In this document: piece by piece, positions 7,403 through 15,137 of the stretch
Position numbering within the stretch: position 1 is the first letter of the stretch
Layout of the letters: the number at the start of each line of letters is the position of its first letter
DNA from: an uncultured Bacilli bacterium
Lineage (GTDB): Bacteria > Bacillota_I > Bacilli_A > RF39 > UBA660
DNA length: 28,369 nt
NCBI GenBank assembly: GCA_934086485.1
Contig: CAKOIF010000019.1
Coordinates: 1-28,369, forward strand
Direction of reading: 5' to 3'
Made by a program: the position numbers and the translations under genes
The notes under the pieces: model-generated
What the model was told of the DNA's origin: nothing
Database searches by the model: none
The model's input: only the letters and a program-made list of their open reading frames with translations

Positions 7403-8125
7403 ATGCTACTGGAAGTTGAGGGTATAGTATTAAGTGAAACACCTTATGGTGAAACAAGTAAAATAATTAATTTATATACAAAAGAAAAAGGGCTTATAGG
7501 AATAATGTGTAAAGGCGCTAAAAGTATGAAATCTATGTTTAGGGCAAGCACACAGGTTTTATCCTATGGCGTTTTTAATTTGCATTATAAAGAAGGTAAA
7601 CTTTCTACTTTAACAGGTGTTGATATAATAGATCCCCTTATAAATATTAAAGAAGATTTAAAAAAAATTACAACAGTATTTTATTTAATTAAACTTATTA
7701 CCCAAGTTTTAAAAGATACTCAAGATCCAAAAATTTATGATTTATTTATAAGTACTATTTTAAAAATAAATGAAGGTTTTGATGAAACAGTTCTTTGTAA
7801 TATTTTAGAAATTAAACTTCTTCCTTTTTTAGGAGTCACTCTTTGTCTTGATGGTTGCATTAGATGTGGTTCTAAAAAAGAAATTGTAACAATAGATGCA
7901 TCATATGGTGGCCTTATTTGTAAAAATTGTTATCGAAATGAACAAATTATTGATTTAAGGGTAGTAAAACTTTTAAGAATGTATTATTATATAGATATAG
8001 GCTCGATAGAAAATATTAAAGTAGATGCCAAGTTAAAAAAGATTATCAATAAATTTTTAACTGACTATTATGATTCTTTTACAGGGCTTTATTTGGATAA
8101 AAAGGTGTTAGAGTTTAAGGAGTAG
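7403..8125 (+). CDS. recO: DNA repair protein RecO
   Basis: 240 aa. The N-terminal OB fold shows EGIVLSETPYGETSKIINLY and EKGLIGIMCKGAK, typical of RecO. A zinc-finger-like cluster with four relevant Cys (CIRCG at about residue 153 and CKNC at about 174) is intact. RecO anneals SSB-coated single strands and loads RecA with RecR in recombinational repair. The ATG is placed directly after yqzL, and the gene ends 2 nt before tdk. Confidence 0.95.
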   Translation: MLLEVEGIVLSETPYGETSKIINLYTKEKGLIGIMCKGAKSMKSMFRASTQVLSYGVFNLHYKEGKLSTLTGVDIIDPLINIKEDLKKITTVFYLIKLITQVLKDTQDPKIYDLFISTILKINEGFDETVLCNILEIKLLPFLGVTLCLDGCIRCGSKKEIVTIDASYGGLICKNCYRNEQIIDLRVVKLLRMYYYIDIGSIENIKVDAKLKKIINKFLTDYYDSFTGLYLDKKVLEFKE

Positions 8126-8127
8126 TA

Positions 8128-8778
8128 ATGACAGATTTAACTTTATTTTATGGGACAATGGAAAGTGGTAAAACAACAAAACTTTTACAAGATAATTATA
8201 ATTATCGTAAACACGGACACAAAGTTTTAATTATAAAACCTTTGATAGATTTAAAGGGTGGTAATACAGTTGTAAATAGAACAAATGAGTTTGCTCCAGT
8301 AGATATACTTTTAGCAAATGATGAATCAATATTTGATGATAAATATTTACCACTTATTAAAGGTACTGAGGTTATTCTTGTAGATGAAGCACAGTTTTTA
8401 ACAGAAAAACAAATAATTGAATTTTGGATGCTTGCTCATAAAATAGGTATTACAGTTATATGCTATGCTCTTAAAAGTGATTTTAAAGGAAGACTTTTTA
8501 AAGGTACACAAGCTTTAATTGGATTTGCCGATAGAAAAAACGAATTAACAGTAAATTGTAAATGTGGTGAAACAGCAGTATTTAATGCAAGAATGGTTAA
8601 TGGCAGTTTTGTTTTTGATGGTGATGAAGTTGCTATAGATGGTCTTGATAATGTTTCTTATATTCCACTTTGTTCAAGTTGTTATTTTAATGAAGTTATT
8701 AGTAGTGAAACAAAAGAGAAGGTTATTACATATAAAAAAGTTCTTAAAAGATATAAAAAAGATGATGAAAGTAGGTAG
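8128..8778 (+). CDS. tdk: Thymidine kinase (type II)
   Basis: 216 aa, slightly longer than most bacterial type II thymidine kinases. The Walker A is GTMESGKTTKL (residues 9-19), the Walker B/DExQF motif is DEAQFL, and the lasso region contains the zinc ligands CKCG and CSSC. The enzyme phosphorylates thymidine for the dTMP salvage route. The long basic C-terminal tail after the second zinc pair (KEKVITYKKVLKRYKKDDE) accounts for part of the extra length. Confidence 0.94.
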   Translation: MTDLTLFYGTMESGKTTKLLQDNYNYRKHGHKVLIIKPLIDLKGGNTVVNRTNEFAPVDILLANDESIFDDKYLPLIKGTEVILVDEAQFLTEKQIIEFWMLAHKIGITVICYALKSDFKGRLFKGTQALIGFADRKNELTVNCKCGETAVFNARMVNGSFVFDGDEVAIDGLDNVSYIPLCSSCYFNEVISSETKEKVITYKKVLKRYKKDDESR

Positions 8779-8819
8779 GATTTCATTTTTTTATTTTATA
8801 CTTATTGTGTGGAGAGAAT

Positions 8820-9197
8820 ATGAAAAATTATATTTTAATGCAATACTTTATTCAAATCATATTAAATGGAGCAAATTATTATAATGGGGTGATTAATGTA
8901 AAACTTGGTAATGATGAAATTATAAATATTGATGCTAATATGTTAATAAGATGTGTAGCAAGTTATTTTAATTTAGATAATTTTTACCCTGAATTAAAAG
9001 ATTTAAAATTAGATAAGACATTATATGATTCATTAAGAAATGATTTAGGTATAAAAGAAAAATCAATTATATTTGAAGTTGGTTCATATGAATATAAGAA
9101 TATAAGTCCTTGTTTAAACTTTGATATTTATGATATAAGTTATTATAAAAGAGTGTTAAATTTATTGAAGAAAATGTTAATAAATTTTGGTAAATAA
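8820..9197 (+). CDS. Hypothetical protein, 125 aa
   Basis: I do not recognise this protein. ATG 8820 follows TGGAGAG; an in-frame TTG at 8805 overlaps that site and is less likely. No clear membrane helix is seen apart from a mildly hydrophobic N-terminal stretch (YILMQYFIQIILNGANYY). The rest is a mixed polar sequence ending in a hydrophobic/basic helix (YYKRVLNLLKKMLINFGK). It is followed directly by a 20-bp direct repeat (9200-9252). Base composition is like that of its neighbours. Confidence 0.65.
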   Translation: MKNYILMQYFIQIILNGANYYNGVINVKLGNDEIINIDANMLIRCVASYFNLDNFYPELKDLKLDKTLYDSLRNDLGIKEKSIIFEVGSYEYKNISPCLNFDIYDISYYKRVLNLLKKMLINFGK

Positions 9198-9199
9198 TG

Positions 9200-9252
9200 A
9201 AAGTCGTTAGAAAAATGTGCAACTTTTAGTCAAAAGTCGTTAGAAAAACGTG
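9200..9252. repeat. 20-bp direct repeat pair, 33-bp period
   Basis: AAAGTCGTTAGAAAAATGTG (9200-9219) and the same sequence with one change (T to C) at 9233-9252 are separated by 13 bp. They lie between the stop at 9197 and the start at 9310. Two same-orientation sites 33 bp apart (about three helical turns) would suit an operator for the downstream MazG-like gene. Only two copies are present, so this is not a CRISPR array. Confidence 0.7.
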
Positions 9253-9309
9253 AAATATATTGATTTTAATCTTACAATTAGGTATATTTTAATTAAATAG
9301 GAGGAAAAG

Positions 9310-9642
9310 ATGAAGCAATTATATAATAAATTAGTTAGAGATAAAATTCCAAACATAATTAAAAATAATGGTGGAGAGCCTTATACAAGGATTTTAAGTA
9401 ATGATGAGTATATTGAAAATCTTAAAAAAAAGTTAATTGAGGAATGTAATGAAGTAGTATCTGCCAAAACAAAAGAGGATACTTTAGAGGAACTTGCAGA
9501 TACTTTTGAGGTAGTAAGATCACTTGCAAAAGCATTAGGTTATTCTTATGAAAACTTAATTGATGCAGTGGAAAATAAAGCCACTAAAAGGGGTGGATTT
9601 AATAAAAAAATATTTCTAGAAAAAGTGATAGAAAAGGACTAA
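9310..9642 (+). CDS. MazG-like nucleoside triphosphate pyrophosphohydrolase
   Basis: 110 aa beginning with YNKLVRDKIPNII, the start of a widespread MazG-superfamily group often annotated as phosphoribosyl-ATP pyrophosphohydrolase-like. The metal-binding pattern EECNEV (about residues 45-50) followed by EELADTFEV (about 62-70) is the EExxE...ExxD arrangement that coordinates Mg. Its likely role is house-cleaning of non-canonical NTPs; the substrate is not predictable. It starts at ATG 9310 after GGAGGAAA, and its promoter may include the 9200-9252 repeats. Confidence 0.87.
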   Translation: MKQLYNKLVRDKIPNIIKNNGGEPYTRILSNDEYIENLKKKLIEECNEVVSAKTKEDTLEELADTFEVVRSLAKALGYSYENLIDAVENKATKRGGFNKKIFLEKVIEKD

Positions 9643-9648
9643 AAATTG

Positions 9649-9677
9649 TTGTAAAAAAACAAATAATAGTTTATAAT
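9649..9677 (+). promoter_or_regulatory. Promoter of the glyQS-proS operon
   Basis: TTGTAA (9649-9654) and TATAAT (9672-9677) are spaced by 17 bp, directly after the MazG-like gene. The transcript would begin near 9684, giving a leader of only about 135 nt before glyQS. Confidence 0.65.
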
Positions 9678-9683
9678 AACTTT

Positions 9684-9802
9684 AGCGATGACGGGGTTGG
9701 AATCCTAGAGCTATAAATTATAAAAGTGATTCCTTTGGGAATAATTAGGGTGGAACCGCGGATTATATTCGTCCCTAAATTATTTTTTAAAGGAATTTTT
9801 TT
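9684..9802 (+). promoter_or_regulatory. T-box leader (short stem I) of the glycyl-tRNA synthetase operon
   Basis: The invariant T-box sequence AGGGTGGAACCGCG lies at 9747-9760 and is followed by GTCCCTAA at 9770-9777, which pairs with AGGG in the antiterminator. The upstream start, AGCGATGACGGGG, resembles the base of stem I in glyQS T-boxes, and GTTGG..AATCC resembles part of its distal end. However, only about 65 nt separate the predicted transcript start from the T-box sequence, so most of a standard stem I is missing. No AGGGACGA-type terminator strand follows. An alternative terminator is ATTCCTTT (9729-9736) pairing with AAAGGAAT (9789-9796) followed by seven T residues. I cannot fix the specifier codon; glycine is inferred from the gene. 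Confidence 0.8.
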
Positions 9803-9818
9803 GTTTAATGGAGGTATT

Positions 9819-11198
9819 ATGGAAAATTTAACAATGGAAAAGCTTACTAATTATTGTAAGAATTATGGATTTATATTTCAAGGAAGTGAAATATATGGAG
9901 GTTTAGCAAATTCTTGGGATTTTGGTCCTCTTGGAGCTGAACTTAAAAGAAATATTAAAAATGCTTGGCTTAAAAAGTTTGTAACTGAGGATGAAAACAA
10001 TGTTTCACTTGATAGTGGAATACTTATGAATCCTAAAGTTTGGGAAGCAAGTGGACATTTAAAAACTTTTGCAGATCCTTTAGTAGATTGCAAACATTGT
10101 AAAACAAGATATAGAGCAGATAAGTTAATTGAAGACTATACTCATGGAAAAGAAACTGGCGATGGATGGAGTAATGAAAAACTTGTTGATTTCATAAAGG
10201 AAAATAAGATTACTTGTCCAAAATGTGGTAAGAGTGATTTTACTGATATAAGACAATTTAATTTAATGTTTAAAACTTTTCAAGGTGTAACCGAGGAAGC
10301 AAAAAGTACAATTTATTTAAGACCTGAAACTGCTCAAGGTATATTTGTTAACTTTTTAAATGTTCAAAGAAGTATGCGTCTTAAAGTACCTTTTGGAATT
10401 GGTCAAGTAGGTAAGAGTTTTAGAAATGAAATAACTCCAGGAAACTTTATATTTAGGGTAAGAGAGTTTGAACAAATGGAACTTGAATTTTTCTGTAAAC
10501 CAGGTACTGAACTTGAATGGTTTAAATTTTATAAAGAAAAATGTGTAAACTTCTTAAAAGAAATTGGTATAAAATCAGAAAATATTCGTTTAAGAGATCA
10601 CTCTAAAGAAGAACTATGCTTTTATTCAAACGCTACAACAGATATTGAATATAACTTTCCTTTTGGTTTCGGTGAACTTTGGGGAATTGCCTCAAGGACT
10701 GATTATGATTTAAAACAACATGAAAAATTTTCTTGTGAAAATTTAAAATACTTAGATCCTGATACTAATGAAAAATATATTCCATATGTTATAGAACCAT
10801 CACTTGGTGTTGAAAGATTATTTTTAACAGTACTTTGTGATGCTTATAATGAAGAAGTTTTAGAGGATGGTACAACTCGTGAAGTACTTAAACTTCATCC
10901 ATATTTAGCTCCATATAAAGTAGCAGTACTTCCACTTGTAAAGAAATTTCATAGTGAAAAGGCTAGAGAAATATATAAAAAGTTAATTAAAGAATTTAAT
11001 TGTAGTTTTGATGAAACAGGAAATATTGGTAAACGTTATAGAAGAGCTGATGCTATTGGAACACCTTTTGCAATAACAATTGATGATGAAACAATTAATA
11101 ATGGAACAGTTACTTTAAGAAATCGTGATACAATGGAGCAAATTACTTTAAATGTTAATGAAGTTGCTTCATATATTAATGAAAAAATTAAATTTTAG
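9819..11198 (+). CDS. glyQS: Glycyl-tRNA synthetase (single-chain, alpha2 type)
   Basis: 459 aa from ATG 9819, placed 4 nt after GGAGG. Upstream in-frame codons lie inside the T-box and are rejected. The class II core is visible: FQGSEIYGGLANSWDFGPLG at the N-terminus, motif 2 with GKSFRNEITPGNFIFRVREF, and motif 3 with EPSLGVERL. A zinc-like insertion holds CKHC and CPKC. The C-terminal anticodon-binding domain follows APYKVAVLPLVKK. This is the archaeal/eukaryal-like GlyRS used by Bacilli and Mollicutes relatives, in place of the GlyQ/GlyS tetramer. proS follows 14 nt later, probably in the same transcript. Confidence 0.97.
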   Translation: MENLTMEKLTNYCKNYGFIFQGSEIYGGLANSWDFGPLGAELKRNIKNAWLKKFVTEDENNVSLDSGILMNPKVWEASGHLKTFADPLVDCKHCKTRYRADKLIEDYTHGKETGDGWSNEKLVDFIKENKITCPKCGKSDFTDIRQFNLMFKTFQGVTEEAKSTIYLRPETAQGIFVNFLNVQRSMRLKVPFGIGQVGKSFRNEITPGNFIFRVREFEQMELEFFCKPGTELEWFKFYKEKCVNFLKEIGIKSENIRLRDHSKEELCFYSNATTDIEYNFPFGFGELWGIASRTDYDLKQHEKFSCENLKYLDPDTNEKYIPYVIEPSLGVERLFLTVLCDAYNEEVLEDGTTREVLKLHPYLAPYKVAVLPLVKKFHSEKAREIYKKLIKEFNCSFDETGNIGKRYRRADAIGTPFAITIDDETINNGTVTLRNRDTMEQITLNVNEVASYINEKIKF

Positions 11199-11212
11199 AA
11201 AGGAAAATATTT

Positions 11213-12649
11213 ATGAATAATAAAATGACAGAAAAAATTACACCAAGAGATGTAGATTATGCACAGTGGTATACTGATGTAGTAAAGGCTGCAAGATTAT
11301 GTGATTATACTGATGTAAAAGGTTGTATGATTTATTTACCAAATGGTCAAGCTATTTGGGAAAATATTCAAAATAATATGGACAAAATGTTTAAAGAAAC
11401 TGGCGTTCAAAATGTATATCTTCCAATGCTTATTCCTGAAAGTTTACTTCAAAAAGAAAAAGATCATATAGCGGGATTTGCTCCTGAAGTTGCTTGGGTA
11501 ACTATGGGTGGAAATGAAGAACTTGAGGAAAGAATGTGTATAAGACCTACAAGTGAAACTCTTTTCTGTAATTATTGGCAAAAAGAAGTTAAATCATATA
11601 GAGACTTACCTAAAATTTATAATCAATGGTGTTCTGTACTTAGATGGGAAAAAACAACTAGACCATATCTTCGTAGTCGTGAATTTTTATGGCAAGAGGG
11701 TCATACTATTCACTCCACTAGTAAAGAAGCTATGGATAGAACTTTACAAATGCTTGATGTTTATACAACATTTTGTAAAGATTATCTAGCAATTCCAATG
11801 GTTACAGGACAAAAGACTCCATCAGAAAAATTTGCTGGTGCCGAAAATACTTATACAATGGAAGCAATGATGCACGATGGAAAAGCTTTACAATCTGGAA
11901 CAACACATTATTTTGGACAAGGATTTGCCGAGGCTTTCAACATTAAATTTTTAAATAAAGAAAATAAACTTGAAACTGTTTATGAAACTTCTTGGGGAAT
12001 ATCTACTAGACTTATTGGAGCTTTAATTATGGTTCATGGAGATGATAATGGTTTAGTTCTTCCTCCAAAAATTGCTCCAGTTCAAGTTATTATAGTTCCT
12101 ATTGCCTCTCATAAAGAAGGTGTTATGGAAATATCTAATGAAATTTATGAAGATTTAAAAGCAAAAGGAATTAGAGTAAAACTTGATGATAGTGATAAAA
12201 CACCCGGATTTAAATTTAATGAAAGTGAAGTTCAAGGAATTCCACTTCGTATAGAAGTTGGACCAAGAGATTTAGAAAATGGTGAGGTTACTTTAGCGGT
12301 TAGATTTACTCACGAAAAAGAAATTGTAAAACTAGAAAATATATGTGATGAAGTAACATCTAAACTTGAAGTAATTCAAAAAGGAATGCTTGAAAAAGCA
12401 ACACAGTTTGTAAATAGTCATATTTATGAAGCAAAAACAATGGATGAAATGATTGAAATTGCGAGCACTAAAGAAGGTTTTATAAAAGCTGATTGGTGTG
12501 GAGAAGAAGATTGTGAAGATAAAATAAAAGAACTTACAGGCGGTGCAGGAAGTAGATGTATTCCTTTTGAGGATAAACTTCTTACTGGAAAATGTATTTG
12601 CTGTGGTAAGGATGCTAAACATAATGTAATATGGGGTAAATCATATTAA
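11213..12649 (+). CDS. proS: Prolyl-tRNA synthetase (type 3, archaeal/eukaryal-like)
   Basis: 478 aa. It lacks the editing insertion of the E. coli type and has the compact type 3 layout: ITPRDVDYAQWYTDVVKAA at the N-terminus, motif 2 near RWEKTTRPYLRSREFLWQEG, and motif 3 near GISTRLIGALIMVHGD. A C-terminal extension carries a four-cysteine cluster (CGEEDCED and CICCG) and ends in aromatic Tyr (WGKSY), typical of this type. ATG 11213 follows GAAAGGAAA. Because it sits directly behind glyQS, it may be co-regulated through the glycine-associated T-box leader. Confidence 0.97.
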   Translation: MNNKMTEKITPRDVDYAQWYTDVVKAARLCDYTDVKGCMIYLPNGQAIWENIQNNMDKMFKETGVQNVYLPMLIPESLLQKEKDHIAGFAPEVAWVTMGGNEELEERMCIRPTSETLFCNYWQKEVKSYRDLPKIYNQWCSVLRWEKTTRPYLRSREFLWQEGHTIHSTSKEAMDRTLQMLDVYTTFCKDYLAIPMVTGQKTPSEKFAGAENTYTMEAMMHDGKALQSGTTHYFGQGFAEAFNIKFLNKENKLETVYETSWGISTRLIGALIMVHGDDNGLVLPPKIAPVQVIIVPIASHKEGVMEISNEIYEDLKAKGIRVKLDDSDKTPGFKFNESEVQGIPLRIEVGPRDLENGEVTLAVRFTHEKEIVKLENICDEVTSKLEVIQKGMLEKATQFVNSHIYEAKTMDEMIEIASTKEGFIKADWCGEEDCEDKIKELTGGAGSRCIPFEDKLLTGKCICCGKDAKHNVIWGKSY

Positions 12650-12670
12650 TATATTTTATAGGGAGTTTGA

Positions 12671-13189
12671 ATGTTTAGAAAGAAAATTTACAATTATAAA
12701 TTAAATACTTTAGGAATAGAATATTTTAAAAAAGTAACATTAAGAAGTGGTGAAACAGTATTTATAAAAACTACTATGGATAAACCTTTTGAAATGATAC
12801 TTGATGATTTTAATGAATTTGGTAAGAAAACCAAAATATATAATGGGAACAAAAAATATTTTATGGATTGGGTAACTGGTAGAATTATTCCAGTTATGTA
12901 TGAGGAAGATAAAGTTATATTAGGTCCAAGTATGGTAAGTATTCCTAAAGAAAATTTATCAGTTTGTAATGATGCTGTATCTAGTTCAATTAAAATTATT
13001 TCTTCTGAAGAAACCGCAAATCATTATGATGCTTTAACCGAAGATATTATTATTAACACATTTTTTTGTAAAAGAATATCAGAAAGGTTAAATATTGAAA
13101 TTATTCCATCTCATCTTGTAGAAGAAGAAAGATATGTTTATGAAAATAAGATTGGAATGGAAAATAATACACAAATGGGTTTAAATTAA
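12671..13189 (+). CDS. Hypothetical protein, 172 aa
   Basis: I do not recognise this protein. ATG 12671 follows GGGAG, 21 nt after proS. It is soluble-looking, with no membrane helix and mixed alpha/beta character. Recognisable stretches are LRSGETVFIKTTMDKPFEMI and MDWVTGRIIPVMYEEDKVIL. Its position suggests co-transcription with proS, and it ends in a terminator that overlaps its 3' codons. Function unknown. Confidence 0.7.
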   Translation: MFRKKIYNYKLNTLGIEYFKKVTLRSGETVFIKTTMDKPFEMILDDFNEFGKKTKIYNGNKKYFMDWVTGRIIPVMYEEDKVILGPSMVSIPKENLSVCNDAVSSSIKIISSEETANHYDALTEDIIINTFFCKRISERLNIEIIPSHLVEEERYVYENKIGMENNTQMGLN

Positions 13190-13203
13190 TAAATCCTTTT
13201 TTT
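13177..13203 (+). terminator. Terminator of the glyQS-proS operon
   Basis: The stem GGGTTTA (13177-13183) pairs with TAAATCC (13190-13196, one G-T pair) around a 6-nt loop and is followed by seven T residues. The hairpin overlaps the last codons and stop of the 172-aa gene. Confidence 0.75.
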
Positions 13204-13252
13204 GTGCAAATAATTATAAAAAATTAATAAATAAAAAAAGTTAATTAAAACC

Positions 13253-13469
13253 TAACAATCCCAGTGTTTATATGGGATAGTCTTTCATAAAATATATACA
13301 TTTACGAAAGCTTATCCTCGTATTTACGTTACTTTCATCCTAATTTTAGCATTTTTTTAATTGGATTTCTAGTCCTTTTCCCGAAAAATCAACTTACATT
13401 TTTCCGAAAAGTATATAATTTGCGAAAATAAACTATCGTATTTACCTAGGTTTGGAAGGTGTGAGAAGT
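13253..13469 (+). promoter_or_regulatory. Conserved surface-gene leader, copy A
   Basis: The first of four related ~215-bp leaders; the others start near 15190, 24127 and 26294. Common landmarks are CCAGTGTTTATA.GGGATAG, TCTTTCATAAA, a left arm TATA.ACATTTA.GAAA (13293-13309), a TTTTCC.AAA.GT.TATAAT right arm (13399-13419), and a partial repeat of the left block just before the gene. In this copy the two arms pair imperfectly. At one position both arms changed together (A to T on the left, T to A on the right). TATAAT at 13414-13419 is in the same place in all four copies and is a good -10 candidate, though no convincing -35 is present. Confidence 0.65.
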
Positions 13470-14714
13470 TTGAAAAAATTAAAAATATTGGTGTTAGTAT
13501 TACTAATTGGAACTATTACATTAAGCTTAATTTATAAAAATAAAAATGAAGTTACCAAAATTAAACGAAAAAAGCAGAGTAATTTAGCAATAATGATTAA
13601 AGAAGATGGTGCTGAAGATTATATTAAGTCAAGTTCTAAAGACATTCCAAAAGGTAATTATGTTTTAAATAGAGATAAAAGTTATTGTAAAAATAATGGT
13701 CTTATAGGATATTACGATAATACTTTAGGTAAGGTAAGTTTTTCATTTATTGGAACTGATAGTTGCTATTTGTATTTTGATTATGAATCAGGTAAATCTT
13801 TTGAAACTGTTTTTGTGGCAAATAATAATGATATCTTTGATGAAAATGGATTAAGGTATGAAGGAGCAGATCCAAATAATTATATATGTTTAGATAATAA
13901 AACAAGTGGCACTTGTTCAGATAGTTCATTATTATTTAGAATAATAGGATTATTTGATGAAGATACATCAACTGATGGAACAAATAGTAGTGGTTCTAAA
14001 AAATTATTAAAAGTAATTGATACGAATAACTATGGTGGTACAAGCGGTAAGTATTGGAATTCAGCAGGAACAAATAATTGGAGTACAGCATCACTAAAAA
14101 CAGAAATAAATGGAACATATTTAACTACTTTATTAGGCACTTCAAATGTAAATAGTAAATTATCAAGTGTAATAGTAAATGCAAAATGGCATTTAGGGGG
14201 AGGAAATGATACTTCATCAAGTAATTATTATTATCAAAAAATAACAACAGAAAATTTGCATAAAGCGGAAAGAAGCCCGTATGCTACAAGTGGGACACTT
14301 CAAAATTTATATAGTGGCAATCCAAGCAGTGTATATGCAAAAGTTGGATTAATGTACCCAAGTGATTATGGATATGCAACAGTGGGAGGAACAATAACAA
14401 ATAAGTCAAGTTGTAGATCGCAGGCATTAATGAATTGGGACGATTCATCATTTAGTGATTGTAAAAATAATGATTGGTTATTTACATCACAAGCAACAAT
14501 TTGGGGATCAAATAAAAGTGAGTGGTTACTTTCCCCTTATTCTTCGAGTTCGATTCGTGCTGTGGCTTTGTACTCGTCTGGGTATGTGGGCCTCAGCAGC
14601 AACGGCGTTGGCCACGCTCTGTTTGCGGTTCGCCCTACATTTTATTTAGTTTCTAGTGTTCTAAAAATAGTTGGAGGAACAGGTACTTCAACAGATCCAT
14701 ATCATATTGGATAA
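13470..14714 (+). CDS. Membrane-anchored surface protein with C-type-lectin-like variable domain (family member 1)
   Basis: 414 aa from TTG 13470. The start is chosen because GGAAGG lies 10 nt upstream and because it aligns with the ATG of members 3 and 4 (MKKLKILVLVLL against MKNKKVIIIL); upstream in-frame TTG/GTG codons overlap the ribosome-binding site. Residues 4-22 form an N-terminal membrane anchor with no lipobox. Residues of about 38-105 form a two-cysteine domain (NLAIMIK..IPKGNYVLN..C..SFIGTDSCYLYFD) shared with members 3 and 4. A long Ser/Thr/Asn-rich region with RYEGADPNNYICLD and LLFRIIGLFDED leads to the lectin-like end, SEWLLSPY ... FAVRPTFYL. Residues 351-389 are encoded by the adenine-poor variable segment. 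The function is likely binding at the cell surface; the ligand is unknown. Confidence 0.85.
   Translation: MKKLKILVLVLLIGTITLSLIYKNKNEVTKIKRKKQSNLAIMIKEDGAEDYIKSSSKDIPKGNYVLNRDKSYCKNNGLIGYYDNTLGKVSFSFIGTDSCYLYFDYESGKSFETVFVANNNDIFDENGLRYEGADPNNYICLDNKTSGTCSDSSLLFRIIGLFDEDTSTDGTNSSGSKKLLKVIDTNNYGGTSGKYWNSAGTNNWSTASLKTEINGTYLTTLLGTSNVNSKLSSVIVNAKWHLGGGNDTSSSNYYYQKITTENLHKAERSPYATSGTLQNLYSGNPSSVYAKVGLMYPSDYGYATVGGTITNKSSCRSQALMNWDDSSFSDCKNNDWLFTSQATIWGSNKSEWLLSPYSSSSIRAVALYSSGYVGLSSNGVGHALFAVRPTFYLVSSVLKIVGGTGTSTDPYHIG
14520..14636 (+). other. DGR-like variable region, member 1
   Basis: 117 nt, about 56 % GC and about 10 % adenine by hand count, in AT-rich surroundings. It aligns without indels to 16980-17096 but differs at 32 positions. 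Conserved codons include TGG, TTA CTT TCC CCT, GCT and TTT GCG; variable positions are those where a template adenine would fit (for example AAT, AAC, GTA CGA CCA). The segment ends just before ACATTTTAT, which is identical in members 1-3. Confidence 0.72.
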
Positions 14715-14733
14715 AAAATACCAGATAAACATC

Positions 14734-14763
14734 TTGCATAAATATATAAATAAGTGTTATATT
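14734..14763 (+). promoter_or_regulatory. Promoter of the antisense RNA, module copy 1
   Basis: TTGCAT (14734-14739) and TATATT (14758-14763) are 18 bp apart. The same arrangement with the same spacing occurs at 25841-25870. The transcript would begin just before GAACGTG at 14774. Confidence 0.5.
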
Positions 14764-14773
14764 ATAAATAGGT

Positions 14774-15055
14774 GAACGTGAAGGAAGTTTGCGTTACCAA
14801 TTTATTGCTAAAGTGGAAACGCTATTCAGGTAAGCAAAGCTATAATAAACTCTTTTAGGAGCCTATATAGTTTTACTAAATCTTGAACGGCGTTTTCTAT
14901 TTTATCTAAGTTGTAAAAACAAATCAGAAATAGTATGAATAAAAACTCGATTTTAATTATCTTATCTTTAGACATAAGCATCATCCTCCTCTCAGAATTT
15001 TTGATTTATTTCAAACCCCCTGAAAATTGGTGGCAACGCCAGTTCCTGCACGTTC
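14774..15055. repeat. Inverted repeat bounding the small-peptide module, copy 1
   Basis: The left arm spans 14774-14798 and the right arm 15032-15055. GAACGTG pairs with CACGTTC, AGGAA with TTCCT, and GCGTTACC with GGCAACGC (one mismatch). The 5' and 3' parts of a through-transcript could therefore close into a long helix. The same arrangement is found at 25880-25904 and 26139-26162. Confidence 0.75.
14826..14975 (-). CDS. Small hydrophobic peptide, 49 aa, type I toxin-like (copy 1)
   Basis: The peptide begins MSKDKIIKIEFLFILFLICF and continues YNLDKIENAVQDLVKLYRLL to KEFIIALLT. A short basic N-terminus, one membrane helix (residues 9-21) and an amphipathic C-terminus are visible. The start at 14975 lies 9 nt after a perfect AGGAGG (14990-14985); ATGs at 14984 and 14981 are closer and less likely. 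It aligns without gaps to the peptide at 25922-26074, sharing length, hydropathy, K3, I26 and A29-V30-Q31, although the DNA is strongly diverged. That supports real coding. Peptides of this size and shape encoded opposite an antisense RNA are typical of type I toxins such as Fst, TxpA or AapA. I recognise none of those families here, so toxicity is an inference. Confidence 0.68.
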   Translation of the reverse strand: MSKDKIIKIEFLFILFLICFYNLDKIENAVQDLVKLYRLLKEFIIALLT

Positions 15056-15063
15056 GAGTAGTT

Positions 15064-15091
15064 ATTATACATATATATTTTAGCATTGCAA
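15064..15091 (-). promoter_or_regulatory. Promoter of the small-peptide mRNA, copy 1
   Basis: On the minus strand TTGCAA (15091-15086) and TATAAT (15069-15064) are spaced by 16 bp, followed by ACTACTCGAACGTGC at the predicted start. The element is identical in position and boxes to 26198-26171. A tandem 10-bp repeat (CAAAATAAGA twice, 15101-15120) lies just upstream. Confidence 0.75.
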
Positions 15092-15137
15092 GCACTTCGA
15101 CAAAATAAGACAAAATAAGACATAAGAAAAGTTAAAT

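Noticed and set aside
9200..9252. Possible CRISPR array
   Set aside because: Only two units, a 13-bp gap and no cas genes.
13452..13469. TTG/GTG codons upstream as starts of surface protein member 1 (and 15387-15404 for member 2)
   Set aside because: They overlap the GGAAGG ribosome-binding site, and members 3 and 4 align from the downstream start.
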